A stretch of 64,000 nucleotides of DNA from Phoronis australis (lineage: Eukaryota > Phoronida > Phoronidae): NCBI GenBank assembly GCA_002633005.1, contig NMRA01000272.1, positions 437,817 to 501,816 on the forward strand. The letters are read 5' to 3'. Position 1 is the first letter of the stretch. The number at the start of each line of letters is the position of its first letter. Positions 24,362 to 37,000 of this stretch are shown here, piece by piece. Below the pieces are notes generated by a model, which made no database searches, was not told the DNA's origin, and saw only the letters and a list, made by a program, of their open reading frames with translations. Made by a program: the position numbers and the translations under genes.

Positions 24362-26070
24362 CCTTATCGATATTGTCTGTGTATTTAGCCAGAATGTCTA
24401 TAAAACTATAGATTTTAGAACATGTATATGTTTTCCGGAAAGCCTGACTTTTTAACAATCTGTCCTTATTTGAGTCACGTCATCAAGCCTTTTTGGTAAA
24501 GTTTATCAAAAAGAATAGTCAACATGACCAAATTTGTTATGAATGTTCAAGATGAAATCTCAAAAAACGCTGTAACGTTTTTTTTTTCAATTATCATTTC
24601 CTTTTCATTTTACGAAACTTTTGACTTGTGTTATGAGAATCATAAAAGTTCCATGTTGATAACCCCTGGTCAGAAGTGGAGCATTTAACTTATTTCCTAG
24701 CAGCGTATTGGAGAACAGTGTCTAAGGCATAGTATGAAATGAGTCTGATCAGCTTATTCTGAGATATGGTGTTCCGAATTTAGTCAAATTTGGAAAAATT
24801 TCGAGGGTCCTACCAAAACGTAAGTCTGTGATTGTGTATTTTGCAACTATAGATTTTAATTCGGTAAAAGTATTTAGTCTGAAAGTTAAAAGCAATTTTG
24901 ACGTTATGTCAATTGAGGCACGTGGAACACCCAAACAGTTTTATAAACCACGATTTTTTATTTTTGGTTGCTCCTCATACAGAAGTGGTTCATTTTAAAA
25001 ACAAATCATAAAATCCTCTTGGAGAACAGTGTTTTAAGGTATATACTATCTCTAAGTTTCATATGAGTCGGAGCAGCCATTTCTGAGATATGGTGTTCCG
25101 AATTTAGCCAAATTTGGACATTTTTCTATGGTCCTGCAATTTCTTTACATGGTTTTTGCAGATGTTATATGTAGCTTATATTTAGCATTCATACGCAAAT
25201 CTGACCATACCATANCCTTATCGATATGTCTGTGTATTTAGCCAGGATGTCTATAAAACTATAGATTTTAGTACATGTATATGTTTTACACAAGTGGAAA
25301 GCCTGAATGTTTAACAGTCTATCCTTAATTGTGTCACGTCATCAAGCCTTTTTGGTAAAGTTTATCAAAAAGAATAGTCAACATGACCAAATTTGTTATG
25401 AATGTTCAAAATGAAATCTCAAAAAACGCTGTAACGTTTTTTTAATTATCATTTCCTTTTCATTTTACGAAACTTTTGACTTGTGTTATGAGAATCATAA
25501 AAGTTCCATGTTGATAACCCCTGGTCAGAAGTGGAGCATTTAGAATATTTCCTAGCAGCGTATTGGAGAACACTGTCTAAAGCATAGTATGAAATGAGTC
25601 TGATCAGCCTCATTCTGAGATATGGTGTTCCGAATTTAGTCAAATTTGGAAAAATTTCGAGGGTCCTACCAAAACGTAAGTCTGTGATTGTGTATTTTGC
25701 AACTATAGATTTTAATTCGGTAAAAGTATTTAGTCTGAAAGTTAAAAGCAATTTTGACGTTATGTCAATTGAGGCACGTGGAACACCCAAACAGTTTTAT
25801 AAACCACGATTTTTTATTTTTGGTTGCTCCTCATACAGAAGTGGTTCATTTTAAAAACAAATCATAAAATCCTCTTGGAGAACAGTGTTTTAAGGTATAT
25901 ACTATCTCTAAGTTTCATATGAGTCGGAGCAGCCATTTCTGAGATATGGTGTTCCGAATTTAGCCAAATTTGGACATTTTTCTATGGTCCTGCAATTTCT
26001 TTACATGGTTTTTGCAGATGTTATATGTAGCTTATATTTAGCATTCATACGCAAATCTGACCATACCATA
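24362..26070. repeat. Near-identical ~853-bp tandem duplication joined by an N
   Basis: 24362-25214 is repeated almost without change at 25216-26070, with one N at 25215 between them. The unit belongs to a dispersed repeat family with diverged copies at about 35805-36390, 41755-42200 and 42945-43425. The near-identity and the N at the join point to duplicated haplotypes in the assembly or a very recent duplication. Confidence 0.9.
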
Positions 26071-28007
26071 AGGACTGCGTTGTTATACCCCAAATTCCAT
26101 TCTTTTTGCATATCTCTGACCCCATTGCACTCGGTCATAACCCATGATTACAGGTCAGTTTATCAAGCAAGCGGTCAAACTGTCCAGTAAGTCACTCGCC
26201 AGCGCGTTTCAGTTCCCCTGACGATCGTATGTCATGCTTTTCATTGGAGCGACTATGTTCAGTGACCGTGACTGTGCGATATCTTTCAATATGTTCCCAG
26301 GGATCATTTGTCTCTGTTGGTAGATTGATAGATTTAAAATAGGTATTTCCCCATTAACACCTTCCTTTTGGTGGCTGACTATAAATTCATCACATGGTAC
26401 TCATCGTGATTTGCCAGATTTGTGTTTTCAATTTACGTTTGAAATAGAATACTGCACACAGAAGGCTTTGGCACTGTGAACCTGGCCGTTTTCTCAAGAC
26501 ATTGCTTGACACAGGAGCGCCGTCCGACCTGTCGACACCAAGGCCAGGCGTCTAATCTTTTTACTCAAAATCGGACTCGAAAATGTTTTTTTCATTTTTT
26601 GTTCTACTTGAATACGAACTCAAAACATGTAGCTATAACTGATCTGTCCTTCAGTATATCGTAGTCTGCACGGGTGATTGGGAAATCCTAAGCATAACAT
26701 GTTCAAATCTAAATTCGAAATTTCGAGTTTTCACTTGGTGATCGACCCGTGAGGTGCAAACTTCGATTAGTCACTCGTCTGCGTAAAGCATAATATGTAC
26801 TTGGGCACAGAATAAGGGACAACTGCCTTGAGTTTGTATAAAAAGTTGAACGGAAATTGACTATTTGCGACTTCGATTTGAAGTAAAAAGAATAGATCCT
26901 GGGTCCAGACACGACAAGCATTTTAAATTACGACTTATTTCTCTCCAAAATCATCTTTGGTAAGACGGTCTCAACAGGGCATCACACTGAAATATTTGTA
27001 GGTTCAACTGAGTCATTCCAGAATAACGGTACAACGCTTGGTTGTTCTTCGCTATGGCTGCTTGAACTAACTAGGTGTACAGCGATGTTTTCCTATACCA
27101 GCTGAATTAAATTAAGGTCGTATTCTCAAGACATAATTGTGGATAAAGCTGCAAAGATTTGATTTTTTTCACAATCAGTGCACGTGCTACATGCCACACG
27201 AAAATTGAACCGACAGAGTCGAATATACTCGACTCACTCTCCGCAACTTGTCGGCCAACACCTGCAACATGTCGTTCTCATGCGCAATTTCGACGTGTCG
27301 CGCAACTTTCCTGTCGACACTGAAGGACGCAGCACTGTTTTCACTACAGACTATGCAATCATCCAATATCAGGATTGCAAATTTGGCCCAATGACTTTAT
27401 ATTGGATTATTCACTTTCCTGAATGGCGACAATCGAAACTCAGTGGAGGAAAGCTGATCACAGCACAAAACCAGTTTCGGTCGTTACGTGGACATGCTTG
27501 TTTTATGGCTCTAGAATAAAAGACTATAATGTTTGACAGCTGAATGAAAGAGCCTAAGTGTTCCACTGTATTCAACGTACACATTATTATTTCGCCGGTG
27601 CAGTGCAAGCTAGACGGAAAGAAACTTTGAACTGCGCGCAGTTCACAAGTTCTCAAATTTACTACTTAGGTCACGTATTTATGGGCACTTTTGAATCAGA
27701 GGACTTCATGGTGTCGAGGATAACATTTAGTTTGATCACAAGTCTTTGCTGGTGGAGAAGACGTCTGAGCTGGTTTGCAGTGAAACGAGAAATGGTGAAT
27801 AAGTATAAATAAACTCTGTAAGATGAACGAACGAGAGGCAATCGCTTTTGATGCACTTCGTTGTTCTCATTGGGCGAATATTTCTATTGTGAGGCCTTAA
27901 CGTTTGTGTTCCACTTGCCTTATCATGAACAATAAATGTACACATGCATGTCCACGCAAGGTGTTGGCCTAATGTCAAGTATTATTTCAGGCAAACGGGA
28001 TTTGAAG

Positions 28008-28065
28008 ATGGATAGAAGAACGGCATCGCTAGTGATTTGTTTCGTGCTTTTGCTATCTATTCCTG
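28008..28065 (+). CDS. Receptor exon 1: signal peptide
   Basis: Encodes [19 protein letters not shown], a basic start and a hydrophobic core. Donor GTAAGA is in phase 1. The next exon adds ASESGY, giving a plausible cleavage region. An AG preceded by pyrimidines at 27990 suggests the 5' UTR may begin in an upstream non-coding exon. Confidence 0.85.
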
Positions 28066-31000
28066 GTAAGAACTCGTCTTTTTATCGATTTAACCATTTA
28101 TGCAGGACCCTTGTTCATACTCAATACCATTTGCCCATTAGAACTACGAACAGGGACAACATGTATGACTGAATAAGAACGCATACACACAATACTTCCA
28201 ATCGTCCATTTGTTTTCAAATGGAGTTTAGCGATTGTCCCTGGTTTCGGGAATTCTGTCGCAAAGTCGACCAGTTTCAGTTTGAGTTTGTCCTCCGACAT
28301 GACAGTAGAACCTACATCAACAATACTTCTGGAAGCCTTATCAGTACTCTGCACTCCAACTTTGGCTCGTCTGTCAATGCCATTCGATCGTTACATACTT
28401 TGATGGGCACTGGTGATGAAACGACTAGACTTGTTGCAGTTGCGAATGTTGAATAATTACATGTCAAAATTAGAAAATTGAAGCGTTTTAGTGAGCTCTG
28501 TTACATCGTTCATGACATGACTTCTTGCTTGATGGCACTTTCAGCATCAGAATCCGGTTACGTCATCAGTGTAAAGACGTCAGATGTTTTCAAGGCAGGC
28601 ACAAACGCTCATGTCTTTATTAAGCTGTTTGGAGCGAAGAACGAATATGGATCGAGTTGGGTTCGCCTGGACAACCCAAACAACGATGATTTCGAAACAG
28701 GAAGGTATGTTATGTTATTTTTAGGTGCAAGTAATAAAAATCACTGTATACACAAATGGGGTGCAGTGATTGAATAACATACAGGGGAGATAATTGAGCA
28801 ACAGGAAAAACCAAGACGTAGTAGTATAGTTCGCAACAAGATTCCCTTCTTGTATAAACATTACGTGTGTTATATAGAAAAATGCACACGCTATGTAAGA
28901 AATGGAATTTTCGTTTTCCGGTCGTATCCATAAAATACATTTAACTACCTTCAGTTGCAAACTAACTTCATCTTTAAAGCTTTGTCACTTTGTTACTTGG
29001 AGAAGCGCGTCGGGGCTGAAAAAGTGAAGGAACAAAGTTCTCCCTGCGCCCTCTTTGGCTGACTTGCATGAACGTCAAGTGCATTGTTCATCAATTTTAA
29101 CATAACGTGTGATTGATAAGGTGACCTAACGGTCTGTGTAACGTCATTTTGACGTTTTGGACCCAGTCGAATAAAAGTTGAAAGCCAGATTGATAATATT
29201 TTAAAATAGAAATGATAGTTATGATAATGATAGTGATGACAATAATAATAATAGTTATAATATTCATAATATTAATAGTAATAGTAATAATAACAATCAT
29301 TTCAGTTATATAACGCTTTTACATTTCTGAGTGCTTTGAAATTTATCACCCTCTGGTGTCGACCTGGTCAATCTTAATCGTACTCACCTCCCCAGAGAAA
29401 TATACCGTCAGAGGTTCTAAAGTCGTGAGTGCCCTAAAGTCGTGAACCATCTTATTTCCACTTCTGCGCGGTCCTGCGACATCTGGCGTTGAAGTTTCCA
29501 GCGTTCGTCTGCTTACGAAGGTCCAACGAATACCCGGACGTGTTCGTATTCACAATATGATAACAAACAGTGAATGAGTGGCTTCTTTTTTCAACTGTAT
29601 CTTAAAAACAGCATATTTCACTAATTCACTTTCTTGTGCATGTTTGGGATATATTTTCGAAAATATTTGTCTTTCAGATTTACTCAGACACGCTCCCCAG
29701 GGGTAGCTTGAACAATGTATCAAAATGTCCCAGGGTCGATCAAGTTTTGTAAGGCCAAAACAATAAAATACAGAGCGATAATTGATGCTGGGTTCTTAGT
29801 GTTTTACGTGAGCAACCTCATTGAAAACGTCTGAGTGTGCACATCAAAGTTGGGTGCAAAACTTATAACAATTTATTTCAATTGAAACTGAATTAATAAA
29901 CTATGCAATGCATTTTTATGTCATCTAGCACTGTAGTTGACTTGTGTCAAAGATTTTACAGTATAGTATCTTTGCTTGTGTGGTCATACTTCGTGCATTT
30001 CCGTCTAAACAAAACGTTCACGACTTTAGGGCCTCATTCAAAATGGCCGGCGATATCGGCGACAGTTTTAAAACTCTGCTTACGGATACAAACAAGGATT
30101 AGATTGTCAAAACACGTATATTTGTGAAGGCTGATTTATGTCCATGACATCACATGAGCAGTTGCTAACGGACATTGGGTAGTATGACAACCAACTGCTT
30201 ATTATGCTTATATTCACGACTTTAGGTCACCGGTGTATACAACGGGTCGTTGCAATCGTTTCCGGAGCACATCGATTGGTCCAAACAATGTTGTAGAAGT
30301 ATCAAGTACTCTCGAAATGCTCCCGCTCTGATATGAATGTTGAGAATATCCAAGATTTGCGAAATTATTGACAATGTGATGTGCCCGTGACTGTGTATTT
30401 CTATTCGTTTTTGATGTCTAAGTCGTCACTTAACATCCGTTTAATTTTATGAAACCAGGCGTGAGTTCAGTAGACGCTAGGACCTACGCTAGGACCTAAC
30501 TAAAACCTAATCAAGGTCACGTGCTCTCATTTGAAATGCACGGCAATATCTCACGTAATCTCGCGAAGTCTTGCTTTTTAGCGAGGTCCTAGCGTTACTG
30601 AACGGGAGGCAGGCCCTAGTCTGATATACAGCAGATATTCATGACAGTGACATTGTGTTAATAATTGGAGTGATGCTTCCAGGACAATGAACAACAAATA
30701 CTCGCGAATTTCACGACCTCCACTTGACTTTATGGTGTCAAGTGATTTTCTATCTCTCTTGCAGTTTAAACATCTTTACAGTACCAGATTCAGTCTTGCC
30801 TGATGTAGGAGAAGTCTACAAAATGGAAATAATGCACGACAAGAGCGGATGGCTCGCAGATTGGCATCTGGATTATGTAATTTTTATTCAATGCACAACC
30901 ATTTTTAGCGTGACCTTACGTATTCGTATGTCTGATAATGTAATCTAGCACCATTGTTTTGGCAAGAGTCACGTGCCCTACCATGGGAGAACGTGTAACG

Positions 31001-34000
31001 TTTCTTAATAACAAGTTTCTAGTGATCTTTTTCTCTGAATATTGTTGAAATATACACCAAAACAATTTAAGGTAAAAAGTCGTCCGTTTCAAGACTCACA
31101 GAACGCAAACTTCAAGTAGGAATAAATCAAATCCAGCGTGTGGAATCTTCCCAGTAAAGCGTCAAAAAAAAAAAAAAAAAAAAAAAAAAAACCAAGGTGT
31201 CCACTCCAAAATGTAAAGAGAAACAATGGTTTTCCAAAATGACCCTGCATGGGGCTTCAAAATTAGAATAACTGTGATTTTCCAACATTTTGTTTAAATA
31301 CCTTTTGGTATTTTTGGTACACAATTGTCTTGGATCACACTAGGAAGGGCTTTGAAATGTACCAAGAAAAGTATATTAAACGAACTGCTTCTAATTGCAC
31401 GAGAACAAAACAAGTTGCAAAATTTTAAGATGTGAGATTTCAAAAAAAAATTGCCGGCGGCCAAAGTTTAAGTCTGGCACCGAGTATACAAGTCGCACGT
31501 TTTGTGACACTTTCATCGGGTAACTTGGGTTTGGACTTGTGTAAAGTTCGAGTTTTTGCAAAGTATTATTTTAAAGTGACATAGAACGTGAAAAACAGAT
31601 TAAATTGCATCATCCAAAGTAGTTCTCGGCCACTGAAACAAAAGCCAAACTTTTCACCAGATATTTTTACAACTTGCTCGTAAAGATTTTGAGTGTCTAT
31701 TCATTTCAAAGTATTTTCCCATGTTTTCAAATTTAAAAAAAAACGATCTGTCGGCTGCTTGTCACTGCGTCGATTTTTCACCCACACGGCAAAGCGCCTC
31801 TCATTATTTGGTATGGAAAGACATAAACGTAGTGCTGTGCGTGAACTTGGAATCCTGCTTAACCTCGAGATCGCGTATGCGTGGACTTAGAATTGAATAT
31901 TCATTTGGGCAATCAGGAAAATTTTTGTTCAGTGTAAAGATGTTTTGTAAGTTTTGGCCTCATGATCACCCAGTTTCCTCTTTACCGTAACTTGTGTCAA
32001 AGAATCGGAGGAATAATATTATGAGAATGGTTATATCAATTATTGTTTGGTAAATAAGATCGCCAATAACTGAAAAAAAGATTGATTAAATTTGTTCCAT
32101 TTTATTAACATGTAATTTGATTTAGTGCGGTGCAAAAATATATCAACGTGAACGTGATTGAGTGAACTTGTCTAGTTTCCAAGTTTAAAAGTTCACACAT
32201 ACGCGATCTTGAGATTAAGCAAGATTCCAAGTTCACGCTCAGCTTTCCATAGTGGACAATGTGACCCTTGACCTTTGATGTAAACAAAACGGTGTGGATT
32301 TTAAGCATACTCCAGCCCCACTTCTTTGAACGCATGCGCACACACATATTATTAGGGTGAGGAGAATTGTAATGGAACGAAAGAATTTTGATTTCGTCTA
32401 GAAATTCTTGCGACATTTAATTGAAAATGAATAACACTCACGTTAGCATTCTCATGACGTGCAGTGTAGATTAGCCAGGATCTCTATAGATGTTTTTTAC
32501 AAGTTTTCGCATTGTCGTTATTTTGACACACACGAAACTCCTCGAAGCTTACAAATTCCATTTTTCTTCCATTAGCTACAAAAAAGCATTTCTAGAATTT
32601 TGTGTCAAAGCCCTCCAGCCTAAGAATTTGGCTGTCGAACTCAAGACTTCCTATTTTTTCAAGGAATGTTGAATTTTTGACAGCCGAATTCTCGTAAAGG
32701 CCTTAACAAGAAATCTGAGCGCCTTTGTAGGTAATGGCATAAAGGAACTAAACTTGCAAGCCTTTTGTCTGTAGAAGTTGATGCCATTTCATGAAAATCG
32801 AAACCTTTAGACGCCTGTGGCCAGTTACATGAAACAGTCCCAAATAGGGACTCCACTAAGTTCCCTAAATCTTTCTCGTATTTTTTCGTTTTTTAGGCAC
32901 ATATGTAATATTTTTTTTCTATAATTTTATCTTTATCATGAGCTCTTCTTTGACCAATAGCATTTTATCATAATATAACTTAGAACCGAGCAATTAATTC
33001 AATTCAATAAATGTAAGTAGTGACTTAGCCCTTAAATTGGGGGCGTTGCATGAAAAGATCCATGTTTATTTTCAATAACATTGAGAATTCAATGTAGAGT
33101 TCATTCTCGATTTGTATCAAAGCCAAACATTGACATAGCAACGATACTCAAACAGCATATGACCGGACAATTAGTGTTTTCACAAGCCTGCAAATACGCT
33201 GTAGATTTAGAAAACTTAGCTGAGTTCCTATTTGGGACTGTTTCATGCAACCAGGCACTAGGCATTTTTTCGTGCAAATAATGAGTTTTTGTGATCATCA
33301 AGGATTTCATAAATATATAATTTGATGTTTTTACAATTGCTGAATTGATGAATGTCAATTACTTTATTGATCTCTTACCGGCAGGTTTTTATCCAAGATT
33401 TCAATCGATCGCCATGGTCACACTATCATTTCCCTTGTCGTTGCTGGCTGGATGACAATCACGCTTACAAAGTTCTAACGCGCAAGGGTATGTTTCTATG
33501 AAAAGCTGTTTAAACCTTTCAGAAATTCAGTGGTCTTGGACAAGTCTACCGTTAGTCAGGCTCAGCCTGAAAAGAAGTACACAATCCTTTTAAAGGTATC
33601 ATTTCCCTAGTTTTTACCTTGGTCGCGTTCCGTAGACGTAAAACTCGCGAGTACAGTTAGTGTGATCACGTACGTCGCTTCCGATATATTGCGAAGACTT
33701 GTGTGATCTCGCATTACTCTCAACTTTCTCTACGGCACTCAGCTCTGCCTAGAACACACAATAAGCCTCTTTAATCGAAAAATATCACTACCGAATCATA
33801 CAGTAAGTTACATTTCTGTTTATCTACGAGTTTTTTAGTATCACTTGTTTCTTAGTTCACGAAAAGTAAAGCTTAATGTCTTTCAACTGTGGCAGCCATT
33901 TTAGTGGTGAATCATCAGATACTGAGTATCTGAACTGTTATGTCGAAAAGAAACGATTTCTTGTGAAAGACGCACATTTGGTTTGTGTTTAAAGTTTTTA

Positions 34001-37000
34001 AGTAAAACCAATAATAAAACACTTTTTGAAAACTTAAACAATAAACGCGATTTTTCATGATGTTACAATTTGAACTACTTGCAGTAAATGGAGGCTGGAG
34101 CAGTTTTGGCGAGTACGGGTCTTGCTCAAGAACCTGTGGAAACGGCGTGCAAACAAGTTATAGACGCTGCAACAACCCCAAGCCGTACAATGGTGGCCTT
34201 CCCTGTTCAGGCTCTAACCTGAAAACAAAATCGTGCTTCCGAGATTACTGCCCAGGTGCATGTGCAACTGTTTTTGTTATTGTTGGTTAAAAATGATGAG
34301 AAATCTCGTAAGTTACTTGTAATTGCCGAACGCTGCCATTGAATTTGTATTTTTCATCAAAGGTTTTTATCAATGTTGGCAAGCTGAAAAAGGCATTTTG
34401 ATTCATCCCTATATCTAAGATACATTATCAAAGGTTGCAAAATTGACCAAAGTTAGTGCACTTTAACTTTATCAGCTGACACTTGTGCGGCAAATTTATT
34501 AATGAAGCTAAACAAGGAGAAATTAGTCAAACCTTATCTAGTAGAAAAAGTATATTACCTTATATGCCATTTAATCACTAATTTATTAGTACAATATGAA
34601 TTTCGATGATATGGTTGATCCAAACCTAAAGAATGAAAAATACTGCTATTTTAAGTCACACAAAACTGTCAACATCTTTTTCATTCTAGTGAATGGTGCC
34701 TGGTCTCATTGGTCCGGTTGGCAGTCATGTACTCGAATCTGCGGCGGAGGTAAAAAGGTCCGTGCTAGGACGTGCACTAACCCGCGACCTGCCTATGGAG
34801 GTCGCTTGTGTTCTGGTGCGACTCACGAAACACAATCGTGCAACACGCAGGACTGCCCTGGTAGGTTTTGACGAATTAGCAACTCAAACCTAACACAAGC
34901 AAAAAAGTTCGGCAGAAATTTCCAGTCATTCATATATATTTCCATACCGGCTGTCAAATATACGCACCACATTTAGGCAGGGAAACCCCATTAATACTGG
35001 TTTTGTTCTCTCATCTCGATTGAATAATTTTAGTTGTTGTTTTGCGTACTGATCCACTTTAAAACCAGATGACGCTGAAATGCGCGTGGGTATTCAATTT
35101 AAGCACACAGGATGGCGTTGTAGCTCACAAGCCAGGTAGAAATGTCAAAATTCACGTTAGCCAGGATTTTCACTGTATGAACATCGTGCTCGGTTTCAGA
35201 AGTTATTTCCGAAAAATGGCCTCTTTTCAGATTGGTGTCAGTGTAAAGATGCAATGAGTTTCTGGTTTATCTGGAACAGGACTATTTTCGATCAATCCAG
35301 CTGCTTTAATAATATTCAGTAATTTATAGGTACGTCTAATTGGGAAAACACAAAATATTGGAGCGGCTATCTTACTATATTTTATTAACTAACAAAATCT
35401 GAAAAGCGAGAAGCAAGACTTCGTTTAGTTCGTGCCTTTGTCAGGTTTGTTTCTTCATTGCCAGTTCATGGTGGTTGGTCAGACTGGCAGACGTGGAGTA
35501 TTTGCTCTAAGACTTGTGGTGGAGGCGTTCAGAGCAGTCGTAGGACGTGTAACAATCCCACCCCAGAATATGGAGGGATGCCATGTACCGGTGACGACAT
35601 CAAACGTCAGACGTGCAATAACTTTGAATGCCCAGGTACATATTACGTTAACATAAAGTCCTTCTAATACTGTCTCCGGTCTCAGCGGAGCGTCGACGTA
35701 AACTGCGAAGTTAACTAACCTATTGATAACTAAATTTAGTCTTTTGTTAATTAAGAACTGGTTTAAACGAATGTTAAGATTATATAAGACCTTACTGACA
35801 AGTATGTACAATCAGCCAAATATCTACAAAACTGCAGATTGAATTTGACTAGACAAAAGTATATATATTTCTGAAAGTATAAATTCTGTAGAATTTTACT
35901 TTTAGTCACTTCATATCATTCTGCCACTAACTGCGTCACGTGACCTTGTTTTTTAAGAAAATTTAGCCAAGAAAGAAAGGTACATTCATGGCAAAAGAAT
36001 AGGATCAATAACATGACAAAATTTCGTATGATATAAATGTTCTATAAAAAATTCCTAAAACAATGAAACAATTGTCTAAGTTATCGTTTCGTTTCCGTTT
36101 TCGTTTTATGCAGTCTTCATATAAACTATTTAATTTCTATTTTATAGCCTCTCACGCAAATGTGGAGTATTTGAAAAGCAATTATTGACAGTGTTTTGTA
36201 GGACAAAGCATAGTATCTGAGAGGTTCATGTATATCGGATCAATCATTTGGCTAAAATTGGACATTTTTTAGTCTAGGGTCCTACGTAACCTTAAACGCT
36301 GTCATTTCCCTTTTGTGATAGTATTTTTAAAGTTGATTCAGTTTGTGATGTCACATCTGGATGCCAAAATCATCGTTCTTTCTGTTTAATTTGTTTCCTC
36401 AAAAATGTTTGCAAATGGTTCCCGTAAAAACTTCTTGGCTCATTTTTCCTGCAGACTAAACAACAGGTTAATGTTAAAAAATATATGTAAGCTCACTTAT
36501 TAGGGGACGAGTTCGAACGTTTCAGCCGACTACAATCGGCTTTCGTCAGTTACTGACGCGCCCGTGTAAGTAATAGTTGGCTTTACACGGAAAGTAAGTT
36601 GACTTTATGTCTTCCTGATTGGATCTATGGTTACTTTTCTTTGAAACCCTTCTTAAGTTTAGAATGTATGTCAAGTTGATGCTTTTATTATCGAGCATCT
36701 GAGGTGCAAATGTAATTCCTTAGAGTTAGTCGCTATACTTGAATTGTGATTGGTTTTTGGACACAAATTAACAAGATAGTGCCTAATTACTCCCAACACA
36801 TTTATAGTTAATGGTGGATGGTCCAATTGGACCATTTGGTCCAACTGCAGCGAATCGTGTGGTGGCGGAGACCAAATACGCTCAAGAAGTTGTACCAATC
36901 CACCACGTGCTCATGGCGGATTGGACTGTGTTGGTGATCTGACGGAAGCCAGAGACTGTAATACTGAGCCTTGCATAAGTGAGTTCCCAATTCTTTGGCG

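Larger units (their letters stand above)
15476..27990. other. Gene-poor interval between IQCK and the PLAT-TSP1 gene
   Basis: 12.5 kb in which no gene can be supported. It holds a GC-rich patch (15955-16210), a tRNA-like sequence (18706-18785), a 54-bp tandem duplication (21681-21788) and an 853-bp tandem duplication (24362-26070). Several open frames of 100-138 codons (for example 20572-20988 and 27178-27519, plus strand) show no domain and no splice partners. Confidence 0.5.

Noticed and set aside
27178-27519. 113-codon plus-strand open frame shortly before the receptor gene
   Set aside because: No recognised motif and no phase-compatible splice link to the receptor's first exon.
35069-35257. 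Open frame between TSP1 repeats 2 and 3
   Set aside because: No TSP1 pattern, and inclusion would break the phase 1-1 series.
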